Positions 10,594 through 22,529 of a DNA stretch of 64,000 nt are shown piece by piece. Source of the stretch: Tetrapyrgos nigripes (taxonomy: Eukaryota > Basidiomycota > Agaricomycetes > Agaricales > Campanellaceae); NCBI GenBank assembly GCA_013368315.1, contig JAACJM010000235.1, positions 1 to 64,000 on the forward strand, written 5' to 3'. The notes under the pieces are model-generated. The model was not told where the DNA came from. It did not search any database and saw only the letters and a list, made by a program, of their open reading frames with translations. Position numbers and translations under genes: made by a program. The number at the start of each line of letters is the position of its first letter. The first letter of the stretch is position 1.

Positions 10594-13500
10594 ATGCTGC
10601 AGAAAATGGTGGCTACTAAGGATGACAATAATCCTAGGTATGGGTCTTTCATTCATAAGCGCAAGCTAATCTAGAAACTGCAACAGCAACAATACTGGAA
10701 CCTTGCAAGCAGATGTTGGGTATGTAATTATGCTTATTCTAAGTCTCAAAGTTACCAGTAATTGATTTTTAATAAATATGGACAGCCTCTTTCAGCAGGC
10801 TCACAATTTCTCTATAGAGAACAGCAACATAGCTGTTGTAGGAGGCAATCAGTATCAATATAATAATGCAAATCATTATTATGGATTGCAGCATGGTAAG
10901 ATCTTCCTATGAGTTCTATCTCCAAAATCTCAATTATATGTAGATATTATCAGCAAGCTCAATCCTGCCAAAAAAGCATTTCATGACATTGGAGCAAGAG
11001 GTGCCTGTATTGAGGGCACCAGAACCGAAATATTGGAAAAAATTGTAAAATGGGCTGAGGATCCTTCACCAGACACTCCAGTAGGTTATTGGATGTGTGG
11101 TATGGCAGGTACTGGAAAAAGTACCATTGCCAAATCTGTCTGTTTAATACTAGAGGACAAAGGATTGCTAGCTGGAGCATTTTTCTGCTCTCGTCAGATT
11201 CAGGAGTGCAAGGATTATCATAATATTATTCCAACAATTGCATATCAATTGGCTCAACACTCAAGAGACTCTGCACCAGGAATTAGAGAAGCTCTCAACA
11301 TGGATCCAGATATTGCTCTCAAAGAACCAGATAACCAAATCAGAAAACTCTTGTCTGATCTGTGTAAAAATGCTTCCTCCTCTTACAATCCAGTGATGGT
11401 AATTGATGCCTTGGATGAATGTGAGGACATTTCCAACGTGCTGAAACCTCTCATTTCAGCCATCGGAAACCAGAAAATTCAAGGCCTGAGATTTTTCCTG
11501 ACTAGCCGTCCAGAGCAGCATATCAAAGATTATTTCAATGTAAATAACATGCAAGAGGAAGGCCAAATCTTTCAACATTTCTATTTGCATAATGTGCAGA
11601 GAAGTACTGTCACAAAAGATATAGTTCTCTTTCTTCAACAGGGCCTGACATCAATGTCTATCTCTAAAGACAAGATGGAAAGACTTGTGGAAAGCTCTGG
11701 TGTGTTATTCATCTATGCTGCTACCATTATCAAATACATCACTGGGGGCGGGAAAAGGTCTCAAGCTCGACTAGCCAATATTCTTGACCTGAAGCGCACA
11801 CCAGACAGAATACAGACTCAAGTTCTGGATGATCTTTATGGTCAAATCCTTGAGGAAGCTCTTTCATCCTCAAAGCTATCCCCTGAAGAGCAGGAGCAGA
11901 GTTTGAAAGTTATATACACTGTGATCACAACTGCTATCCCTGTATCATGCCAAACTATCTCAGAGCTGCTAAAGCTTGACTTGGAAAATATTCAAGCTAT
12001 AATAACAGATCTGCAGTCAGTTCTGTATATCAATCAGTCTGATCAGGCAATCTACACATTTCATGCATCATTTGTGGACTACATGACTTCAGAGGCAAGA
12101 GCAAAAAATCATTATTGCAATCCAATGAGTCATCACAGTCTCCTTGCAAAACACTGTCTTAGCCTAATGCAGCACCAACTCAATTTCAACATCTGCAATC
12201 TACCCTCATCATTTCTGAGTGATGACAATGTACCACATCTCCAAAGTAAGATAGCCCAAAAGTTTGCAGGAGCATTTGAATATTCATGTATATTTTGGGC
12301 TTATCATGTTACTGAAACTGAGTTTGATGAAAACATAGTTGAAAAAATGGAGGCATTTTTCCAGCTCAAAATTATTTTCTGGATAGAGGCGATGAATCTT
12401 TTAAAGAAGCTTCCGGAATGTACTAAGATCCTTGAATCAATCTCAAAGGTATGTATGTTAATATTATTTACTCATATTATCTGACACTAAATTCATCTAA
12501 TTTTATACAATAAACAGCTATGCCAGGCCAGCAAGTTGACTAGCCATGCAACAAAGGAAACTATACAGGAAATAAAAGAGATGGCAAATGTCTTTGGTTT
12601 AAGCAGTGTAAAAAAAATGACTCCACATCTATACCTTAGCATCATGCCATTTTTTCCAGCTCTAAGCCATAGGCTGGTAAAAGTGGTCAAAGTAGCAAGC
12701 ACAGTGATACCAAACCATTCCATTGGTCATTGGAGGACACCTTCAGGAGTCTTATGCATGAGTGTTTCTCCAGATGGAAAAAAAATTGTAACTGGACTGA
12801 AAAATAATCAGTGTATTATGTGGAATATAAATAACGGAGAACAAATTGGCAAGCCTTTTTTTGGACATCAAGACTGGGTCAGATCAGTGTCTTTTGCTCC
12901 TGATGGAAAAAGAATAGTATCTGGCTCAGATGATTCAACAATAAGAATCTGGGATGCCAGTACTGGAGAGCTTATTTGTAAACCTCTCCAAGGACATGAA
13001 GGTTGGGTATATTCAGTAAAAATTTCTCCTGATGGAACTAGAATTGCCTCTGGCTCAAAAGATAAGACCATAAGAATCTGGAATGCATTTACTGGTCCAG
13101 CAATTGGGCAACCTTTTCAGGGGCATAGCGGCTCTGTCAGATCAGTAGCATTTTCTCCTGATGGGACAAAGATTGTGTCTGGCTCAGAGGACAATACAAT
13201 AAAGATTTGGGATGCAACTACTGGAAACAAAATTGGCCAGTTTTTTGACCTGGATGAGTGGGTTACATCAGTATCATTTTCCCCTGATGGGGCTAAGATA
13301 GCCTCTGCTGCAGGTGGTGTGATAATATGGGATGCAAAAATTAAAAGTGTACTTTGGCAGATTAAAGAAAGATGCTGGCAATTGGCTTTCTCTGCTGACG
13401 AAACCAGAATTGTTTCTGCATTTGGTCAAACAATGGAGATCTGGGATGCAAACACTGGAACAGCTGTTGGCCAGCCTTATCAAGGACATGAGGATGATAT

Positions 13501-14845
13501 TAATTCAGTGGTATTTTCTCCTGATGGATCCAAGATTATTTCTGGCTCGGATGATCAAACTGTGAGGATCTGGGATTCACATATTTTGCCTGTTGTTTAT
13601 GAGCCTGGATGCGGCCATCAAGGAGGAATTACCTGTGTAGCATTTTCTTCTGATGGAGCCAGAATTGTGTCCAGCTCGTATGATAAGACAATAAGAATCT
13701 GGGATGCATACACTGGAAATGCCATTGGAAAGCCTTTCCTGGGACATGCACATGGAGTCCCATCGGTTGCATTTTCACCTGATGGTGCCAGGATTGCATC
13801 TGGCTCATATGATAACACAATAAGAATATGGGATACAGACACTGGAAGTGCCATTGGAGAGCCTTTGCTGGGACATGCAGATGGAGTCACATCAGTTGCA
13901 TTTTCACTTGATGGAGCCAGGATTGCATCTGTCTCATATGATAACACAATCAGAATATGGGATGCAGAGAGTGGAAATGCCATTGGAGAACCCTTGCTGG
14001 GACATACAGACTGTATCAGATCAGTGGTATTTTCTTCTAATGGAACCCTAATTGTGTCTGGCTCAGATGATAACACAATAAGAATTTGGGATTCAAGCAC
14101 AGGAAATGCTATTGGACAGCCACTTCTTGGACATAAAGGCAGAGTCCATTCTGTGGCATTCTCTTCTAATGGAGTTAGAATTGTATCTGGCTCAGGTGAT
14201 GGGACAATAAGGATCTGGGATGCAAGCACTGGAAATGTCATTGGACAACCTTTGCTAGGACATACAGGTGGTGTTCATTCAGTAGCATTTTCTTTAGATG
14301 GAGCCAAGGTTGTATCTGGGGCAGAAGATAAAACAATAAGGATCTGGGATGCAAATACTGGATATGCCATTGGACAGCCTTTACTGGGACATATAGACTG
14401 GGTTAGATCAGTGACATTCTCTCCAGATGGAACCAGAATTTTATCTGGCTCTGATGATTGCACAGTCAGAATTTGGGATGCAACAATTTTGACTCAAGCT
14501 GAGAGCAGTCATTGGCCACTTACAAATAGTGCCTCTGACAAAGTAATTCATCCTTCACATACTGATAGCTGTAAGTATTCCCAATACATTTTCAACAAGA
14601 GCAATCCTGATTTTTTTTTCGCAGCATCTTCCTGGTACCTTGACAGTGGCGGATGGATATGTTTTACTGGAGTCAAACATAGAATCATTTGGATCAGACC
14701 TGAACACAGCTCTTCTCTCTGTACAGCCCAGAATCCCATAATCATCTCTCAGAAAGGCTGTATTAAACTTGACCTTGAGAATTGTGTATATGGAGAAAAT
14801 TGGACTCAGTGTTTTAACAACACGAATGATTCTGGAAAGCAGTAG
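10594..14845 (+). CDS. NACHT-WD40 NLR-like receptor (HET-E/HET-D type architecture)
   Basis: A signal-transducing STAND ATPase of the kind that in fungi controls nonself recognition and regulated cell death (known for HET-D/HET-E of Podospora; inferred here). Six exons fit: 10594-10637, 10687-10719, 10786-10895, 10944-12448, 12518-14570 and 14625-14845. They total 3966 nt, 1321 codons plus stop, with all junctions in phase. Residues 1-62 are short and Asn/Gln/Tyr-rich with LFQQAHNFSIENSNIAVVGG. The NACHT P-loop GMAGTGKST is near residue 114 and Walker B VMVIDALDECED near 214. From about residue 637 there are 14 WD40 repeats, most exactly 43 residues (129 bp) long, enough for two seven-bladed propellers. 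The tail after the last intron (SGGWI ... KLDLENCVYGENWTQC) is typical of agaricomycete family members. There is no large N-terminal effector domain such as Goodbye, HET or a lipase. No internal stop or frameshift was seen. Confidence 0.88.
12863..14515 (+). repeat. 129-bp coding repeats (WD40 blades 2-14)
   Basis: GGACAT-type blade starts fall at 12863, 12992, 13121, then, after two shorter blades, at 13484 and 13613, 13742, 13871, 14000, 14129, 14258 and 14387, exactly 129 bp apart in the last run. Blades 8-14 are much more alike at DNA level than the earlier ones. This uniformity suggests recent tandem amplification or gene conversion within the gene. Confidence 0.8.
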
Positions 14846-15946
14846 CGGCTGCATAAATGTAATGATTTCAAACTTGTAAATAGCCAAATGTTGTTTAAGT
14901 TCAGTATATGTTCTTACTACTTCAATAAATTTAAAAATCAGTTTGATTGAATTTTTGAATTCATATTAGTATTTTGCTCAGGATACTTACCAGGCAATTA
15001 ATTCTAAGTTGTATTCCATTTCCCTCAGGGAACCCATGAAGCAGTAGAAGAGCAATACTCAAGCTTCCTTTGCTTTTTGCATCATCTAAACATTCATTCA
15101 ATATGCATAGCACTTAATGCACGCAGTCTTCTCCATTTTTCCTGCCGACAGACAACACCCTCACGCTTTGATAGTATGGATGTAAACATGACATTATCTT
15201 GCTTCTTGCCTTAGTACTTGAGTCCTCGAATAGGTTAAATTTCAATATGCATGGGTTACATTGTTCATTGGTGTTAGGATTATGCCCTGTAAAAGAGAAG
15301 TCAATCAACTGGATTGCCTCAAAAAAACAGACTGAGAAAAATGTACCTTGTATGTTCTCACATCCCGTCATGATCTTCTCAATCATCATCATCTTTTTTA
15401 CTTCTACTTCTCTATCTCATGACCCTCATTGCCATCATCAGCAGCCATGACATGCCATTTCATTTTATCTGCTTCTATGGCACATTTTGACATCACTTAG
15501 ACACCTGATCATCATTTTATGATAGCTTCCCTGAGTACCTGCTGATCTAGCTTTGTACTTTCATATATTTACTATAGGGCTTTGTAGATAGGTCTCCAGT
15601 CTGTCCACTTCTGTCCCTCTGATCCATACTGCTCAGGTCTGTCCTGGCCCAGTACTGGCTTACTCACTTATACCATCTATTTGCCTTGTTACTTTGCCTT
15701 TGGCTCCTGTGTGGTGGCCTGAGAGGCATCCAGTCCCTATCTGAACCTGTTCTTGACACTTGCTTTTCCTATGGTGTCTCCCATTGTTGTTCCTCTCAGC
15801 CTTTCCTATCTCTGTCATTTGGTCATCCTTGTTATCGTCAGAGGTTGGGACTTATTGTTCATCTAATGCTTTTGTGACAGACATTCCTGTCCCAGTTTCC
15901 CTCTTTCTCCCCTTTTTCTTGACTCATGGCTAGATATAACACTGGG
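14846..15946. other. NLR 3' flank, no gene recognised
   Basis: This stretch has no supported gene. Only short, domain-free frames are present (for example a minus-strand frame at 15392-15114). It ends at the TAA target duplication of the large CACTA element. Confidence 0.4.
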
Positions 15947-15949
15947 GGC

Positions 15950-15976
15950 AAGCTCATGGGAAGCAGAGGTCTGGCT
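15950..15976 (+). repeat. Left terminal inverted repeat of the large CACTA element
   Basis: Starts CACTGGGGGC; matches 39482-39508 in inverse orientation at 26 of 27 positions. Flanked outside by TAA. Confidence 0.85.
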
Positions 15977-16271
15977 CCCGCATGGGAAGTGGACCAAGAC
16001 TTCACCATCACACCAGCTGGTAATCAAACAAGTAGATCTGAACTTAGGATACTCTTAGGATACTCAAGATGTACTTAGATTCCAATAATAGAAACTAACC
16101 AATGCCTAGCAACGGATTTTGAGATCCAAGATAGTTTTCTTTCAAAGAATACAATAGTAAAAGAATACAAACGCGAGATATATATGTATGTACAACAACA
16201 ATGAAAGCAAGCGTCGACAGCTAAAACAGGAAAAACAAAGGAACAACTTTAGGGAACTATCAAATGCGTGC

Positions 16272-16299
16272 AAGTCCTCTCGTCTTGACGAGAGGACTT
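16272..16299. repeat. 28-bp perfect palindrome
   Basis: AAGTCCTCTCGTC is followed by TT and then its exact reverse complement, giving a 13-bp stem. It lies 320 bp inside the left end of the CACTA element. It could form a cruciform or be a protein-binding site; nothing in the sequence decides this. Confidence 0.7.
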
Positions 16300-16433
16300 C
16301 CCGCCACATTTCACTCAAACAAACGGAAAACATCGATTCAAGATAATACCTTAGTTCCGGCTAATAACCTTTGCGACGCCAACCGAAACTATCCCCTATG
16401 TCCTCCTGTGGCTTAGATCCTGGAACGTCACAT

Positions 16434-16492
16434 GTGACCGTAACTCGTGACGTGACCGTAACTCGTGACGTGACAGTAGCTCGTGACGTGAC
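16434..16492 (+). repeat. Three 18-bp tandem repeats
   Basis: The unit GTGACCGTAACTCGTGAC is repeated three times (the third with two changes) plus a partial GTGAC. Subterminal repeated motifs of this size are where CACTA elements commonly bind their accessory protein; that role is an inference here. Confidence 0.6.
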
Positions 16493-18151
16493 ACAATTAA
16501 ATCAGCAAAGTCGCGAATAAAAATCTGATAAAATCCAGAAAAAATCCTGATTGCTGCATGCTGACCCTCAAAGACAATGACACGATCGGTAAGGTAGGTG
16601 GCCATGATGAAATTGTGCTCGATAACAAATGCAGTCTTTTTTTGGTGTGAAGAATGGAATTGCATGTGAAGACAGTAGATCACCGTTTGATGACCTTGCT
16701 AGCTGTATTGGAATATGTATGATTGACATTCAGAATCACAAAAGTACTTGAGGATCTCTTGCCAACCAGGAGGGTCCTGTAAACAATATTGATGTAGCTT
16801 TTCAGGAAAAGAGAAACAAGCAGCATACCTCGTAACGACCGAGGCTTTAATTTTCCAGCCAGAATCCTGAGTGCGGTACTTCGTACAAGCCAGGAGAAAT
16901 GATTAATGAGGAAATCAGACCAATAGCCTTGGCAGTCTCCATAAGTTCTTGATTTTCAAAGGGTATAAAAGCGAAGAAAGGCTAAGGATGCGAACAAAGA
17001 AAGGCTAAGGTAAGTGGTTTGATTATCCTTTCAAAAAATATACAGGAAGGGGACAAAAGTTGGGGAGAGAAAGGACATCCAAGTTGACACCATCCAGCTT
17101 GCAACCTAAGCCAACCTCCAAGTCGAGTTTATCCCGCTCGCAACCAAAACCGAACTCCAAGTCAACTTCATCCAGCTTGCTTGAGAGTCCCAAACCGAAC
17201 TGTATGGAATGCCTACAAACATGCCTAACCCACCTCCACCACCTCCACCTTCGCAGAATAACACTCACACACCTAATCGAGGTCGGAATCCAAACATGGG
17301 TATGTTGAAAGAAAATCATAGCAAAGACCAGTGATACAATGGGCAGTTTGAACTTGATTCAAAAATTTGAAGGTATAATGGTGTGCTGTTGTTTATCAAA
17401 CATAGGGCAGAAGTCAAAGGATTGGACCAAAAAAACCCTTTTGTGCCACTACTGATTCCCCGACTCATAAAAATCTCCGTACCCTAAGTGACAAGTTCAG
17501 TATTGTCCCTCTGTTCATTCCCAATGTCATCTAAGAGAAAACCTCTGTCTACGCAGAACACTTCGTCATCGTCTAGACCAAATTGTTCATCATCGACAGA
17601 GAATTCTGCAACGTCCTCTAGGCCGAATCATTCATCTACTACGCAGAATTCCGCGAACCGTTCATCGTCTGGGCCGAGTCGTCCGTCGTCTATACAGAAT
17701 CATTCATCGACTGTGCAAAATCCTTCATCCAGGCCTAACTCTGTGTCATCTACGCAGAAACCCTCTTCCAAGCAACCTGCTCCCGAAAATAGGTCGAAGA
17801 AATCGAAAAAAGCGACCTGATCTGCATACCCCGAGATCAGGTGCCAGAAAAGGCTAGAGGTACTATTGTGAGTTTCAAGTTTCTGCATTTAGAAGGTAAA
17901 TACTCACATGAAGATACTAGCGCGCCTTTCAAGTGCATATATGCATGGCGTGGGGGCTCGCCGACGGAACATCCACACCTGCATGACCAGCTCCTACTGT
18001 CAAGCAGAAGTTTGCCAACCGGTTCAGCACTCCCCAAGATTTCTCAACACTGGTGATGAACTTGGGCAAGTGCGATCCTGAAAAAATCCACAGCAAACAC
18101 ATTGAAAAAGCTCGCCTTAACTATTTGAACAACTGGGCAAGAGGTAACAGC

Positions 18152-21100
18152 TAGGGCTCCGCGCCGTCCAGTAATACTGGTACGCCCATATTTTTTACGG
18201 GTACAGTACTGGTACGGTGTACCCGTCCCCGTAATTTTACGGGTTGATCTGGAAGCTCGTACGATACTGGACGGGTAACTGTACGCCAGTAATACAGGTA
18301 GATACGTATACGAGAAAATATACATATAAATTTGAGGCGCTGGAATGGACAGGTATCTAACTAAAGTCTAATTTCTACGACGGCGAGTCAAAAGCAGTCG
18401 GTTTTTGGCTATCATCAGCATCCTAATGGTATCTGGATGAAGGCTGGCCCGGCGAAGTGATATAGTATCACGGCCACCTGAAAAAACTCGTTCAACAGCA
18501 ACTGCAGAACCTTTAAAGAAACATTAGTTTCCATGAATGTGCTGTGAGTATCATTTAAGCACATACCGGGGATGGAAAAAATATCCAGAGCTAAACAGTA
18601 AAGGTTTGGAAACGTCGCCTTCTGACCCTGCCACCACTCAATAGGGTTGCATTTCTCACCATCCTGGGGAGGCTGCTTCCAGAACTCCGTGAGTTCATCA
18701 CGCGGAGCGTCTACCTTGCGATGATAACGCGAAGTCTTCTTCTTCTGTGGCGATCCATCAACGAAAATGACATCATCTTGTACTGGGGCTGAGGAAGAGA
18801 ATGCGGACTGAGTAGATGTACGAGAAAGGTAGTTGTCCTGGAAATAAGTCCGCAGCTGGGACTTCGACTGCTGAAGGTGGCCATTAAGGGTAACGTCATT
18901 TTGATAATCCTCCTTGAGGACATCCCGATCAATGCGAGGGTCTAGAACTAAAGTGATGATCTTAGCATCAAAGAGAATAATAGAAAGACAAGGACTGACG
19001 CATTGACCAGGTATAAAATGGAGACTCATCAAACTTGTAGTAGTACTCACTGAGTTTGTTGTGAGATGCAACAAGTGCATCACGAATATAGGTTGGTGTA
19101 CTGGCAGGCAAACTTGCGACAATATCACGGACATGCTGTTCAAGGTCCTGCATGATTTCGAGGGTGTGCGAGAGCATTGGAGTCTTTGTGGCAGACATCT
19201 GGACAGTAGCGATGCGGAACTGCTTCAGCCAGGAAGTTACCATCTCGATGACTTCCCATTCTTCGGCACTCAGACAGAAATTCTGAAGCTCAGTGCTTGC
19301 AGAAGCATAACTGTCTATAGCATCTCGGAACTGATAGGCACGACCTGATTCACACAGAGGGTCAGAAAACTGGATAACTAAATTGATAACTAAACAATAA
19401 ACTTACGCATCATCTGGTGTGTCGAGCCCCAACAAGTTACCACATCAAGGATCAACATCAGTAATTTGTACGTGCGTATCTCCTGATTATCTTCCGAATA
19501 GATTTCGTCAATCTGCCTCAGCCAGGCAGCACGTCGTTGAGGACTTGACCGGACATGGCGGACAATTTTGCACAGCTAAAAAGGGGCGTTAATATAATCG
19601 GCATATAAGGAAACAGATAAATGAACCTTTGCGACGGCAGGAGTAATTCCATCACGTTGCAGATCCTCCAGAGCGTTGTCTGCCTCATCAAATTCCCCAG
19701 CTTCATCGTCATCCTCTGTCTTGTCCTGAATGATGGTGAAATTGTCCTGATAGTTACCGGTGCGGGTTGACAACTTTTGACTCGTCTTTGATGAAATAGC
19801 ACCAATGCCCTCTAGAAGCTAATATAAATTCTAAATCAGAATATTAGTCAATGAAGAAAAACAGTCTGGCTTGCCTTGATAGCTGCAAGATGAATAGTAT
19901 GCAGCATGCACCGCATATGCGCAGCTTTCGCTGAGAACGGGATTTTCTTGCAGCGGCATCGCTCCTCGAGGCTTTGCATCATGGTGTCGTTATTGGTTGC
20001 ATTGTCCATAACAATAGCTATGATCTGTAAGTAGTATGTGAGCATCAGCTGCAATGAGCGAAATTGTCAATAGTCACCTTTCCGACAAGACCATAAAGTT
20101 CGAGGGTTTTCCATACTGCCTCTGCCATATTCTCACCAGAATGCTCACCCTCAAGCTCACGAAAATCGATGAGACACTCCTCTGAAGGTAGAGAATTAAC
20201 ACTGGCATCAATTATACATGAAAAATGACTGACCGAGAACCCCATCATCCACAATGTAGTGGGCGACAATAGCAAGAAAAGGATACTGGTTGCTGGAGGT
20301 CCAAGCATCAATGGACAACGCAACCTTACCACGCAGATTCTAGGGATAAAGTGAGATGATGATATCATCCGAGGTAAAGAAAAAACATACGAGAAACATC
20401 TCCCGCATTTCCTTAATGGTGTTCTCACCAAGTTTAAACACTTTGCGTCGAATGGCATCCTGCTTCGGTATTTGGAGAGTGCCGCCACTGTGATGGACAT
20501 ACTGCAGGAGGTCAACGAACTCCTGCTGCTCCACTTCGGTAAATGGCTGGTTGCAAGTGACGATCCATTTAACAAGTAGATCCTCGAACTTGGCCTGATC
20601 CCATGGCTCCTAGGAAGAAGGTTTAACGTCAGGAGACACCAAAAGAAATGAGGAATCTACTCACCTGAGCAGCAGCTTGCTGTCGAGCAAAAGACTCTTT
20701 GATTGTTTCTTGACGCTTTTCGATCTCGTCATCGAGTGCAGCTTGAAATGTAGCATCCAGGGAGGCACGACCAGCCGCAATATCGATCTCCTGCTGAGTA
20801 ATGGGGCCTTCTCGGTCCTTGAGTACCTCGTAGAAGTTGTATAGCTTGCGGAAGTTGCTCTTGAGGTGATTACGAAGGCCTGTAATATAATAGTTAAGCT
20901 GCGCAATTAGAAAAAAGTATAAAACTAACTTACCGTTTAATGAACCATTCATCTTCTTCGTGATGGTAAGAATGTGCTGTGAACCATGGAGGCATTGAAA
21001 ATGCCTGTCACCCTTCTCGCCGACCAGGCCCTTGGCGTTGACTGAGACTTCCTTAAAGAATAAGTAAATGGGGTTGGTTCGCTTCGCACTACCAAGATTC

Positions 21101-22456
21101 TGAAGTGATGGATGTTATTCAATGGATGTGTTTGAGATAGAAGGAAAGGGTCACATACTGCACTGGAAATCATTCGTTGAGGTGGTGCCTCCTCATCCTC
21201 AACTTCCTCAACAGTTGCTGCCCTAGAAAGAGTCTTCGCCTACAATTCCAGGTGTCAAAAAGCGGACGATAGGACATGGAATGAATGAAAACAAACCCCA
21301 GCTGACTGGCGTTGATTGAGGTTGCCCTTCTCCTTTTGTACGCGTCTTTTTTTCTTTGCAGGTTTGCAGATTTTGGGTTTTGGAGGAAATGTTTTTGCTG
21401 TGAGGATTGCCGCACGCTACATATAGCGGTAAGATCTCCAAAAGATAAAAAAGAGAAAAGGAAGACAAGAAGCGCACCTCTTCGTTCGGAATATCAGAAA
21501 CAGGATCCTCTGATGAATCCATCGACAGGCCATCCTCTTCATAATCACTCCCTTCAGAGCTATTCGACCCTTTCACGGACTTTTTGCCCTTTTTCATCCT
21601 GCACTTCTTCCTTTTCGGAGGGTCTTCATCAGCGGCACCGTCTTCAACAGCTTGTAACATCTTGCTATGTTTGTTGCGTGAAAGCCGAGTATCTCCTGGA
21701 AGAATGGGTCAGTATGAGAACCGATGGGGGCATTTTAAAACATACCGGAAGCAGCACCGGTAGCACTAGGTCCAGAGATCGGCTCCATGTCATCAACATC
21801 GTTGTAAAACATGATTTCAGATGCGTCTTTTAGAGACCCATCTGGATTGACAGCACACTGCGAATTGGCCATGTTAGGGATTCAGATTGAGCAGAACAGA
21901 AACTCAGTTTTAAAACATGGAATTTGCAAATACTGTTGTGCGGGTGACGCTGGTTGGAGCAGGATAAACTAAAGACCAGATATTGCAAAATATGGCTAAT
22001 TCAAGGTCACAGCAAGACCAGAACCCTTCTCGAATCTTCCTTGCAGGTAGGAGAGCAATGTCATATGAGATTGAGAGAGAATAGATTGGTTAAAGTGACT
22101 TATACCAGACTGTGCTGGCTGGAGATGAAAGTAAGACGCGAAATTACAAGTCTGCGTATGTGTCGGAAGCCTAGACTCTAGAAATGATGTCATTGTCATT
22201 GAAATTACGAGGGTCTCCATCAAATAATACGGCCGCCAAATCCTCTTCAGCTCTTCTTCAGCTCCTCCTCAAAAACAGTTATCCCGTATACCGTATGATC
22301 CTGTATTACGGCCATATTGATACGAGGGAGTACGGTGGGTACCCGTACAGTATGATCCCATATTTTTTTGAGGAAGAGGCCCGGTACGGTACGGGATCGT
22401 ATCCGTCATACGGTACCAGTATACCAGTATGGATACTGGGACGGCGCGGAGCCCTA
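18152..22456 (-). mobile_element. Complete hAT transposon (4.3 kb)
   Basis: The ends are inverted copies of TAGGGCTCCGCGCCGTCC (18 bp, perfect), and GTAACAGC is duplicated outside both (18144-18151 and 22457-22464). An 8-bp duplication is diagnostic for hAT insertion. The subterminal 150-200 bp on both sides are filled with GTACGG/ACCCGT-type motifs, as is usual for hAT transposase binding regions. The transposase gene is on the minus strand and appears intact. The element sits inside an open reading frame. Confidence 0.93.
18368..21872 (-). CDS. hAT transposase (BED finger, RNase H-like core, C-terminal dimerisation domain)
   Basis: This enzyme cuts and pastes the element that encodes it. 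The ATG is at 21872 (MANSQCAVNPDG) and the stop at 18370-18368. About ten exons are separated by short introns. The first part has an acidic/basic low-complexity region. A BED-type finger follows (HFQCLHGSQHILTI ... LRNHLK, about 20870-21000). The core contains NLRGKVALSIDAWTSSNQYP, IAIVMDNATNND and HMRCMLHTIHLAAIK, the usual hAT blocks around the catalytic acids and the conserved C..H. The end has WWQGQKATFPNLYCLALDIF. Splicing the 56-bp intron 18566-18511 restores the family signature SAVAVERVFSGGRD. No premature stops were found, in contrast to neighbouring transposon genes, so the copy may be functional. Confidence 0.85.
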
Positions 22457-22529
22457 GTAACAGCCTTGCAAAAGATGTAGCCCTGGTAGACGAATCGAGC
22501 ATCCGAACGTTCTTTGCGCTGTTTGATTC

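Noticed and set aside
15114..15392. Minus-strand frame of 92 codons downstream of the NLR
   Set aside because: No domain, no neighbouring exons, and AT-rich 3' flank composition.
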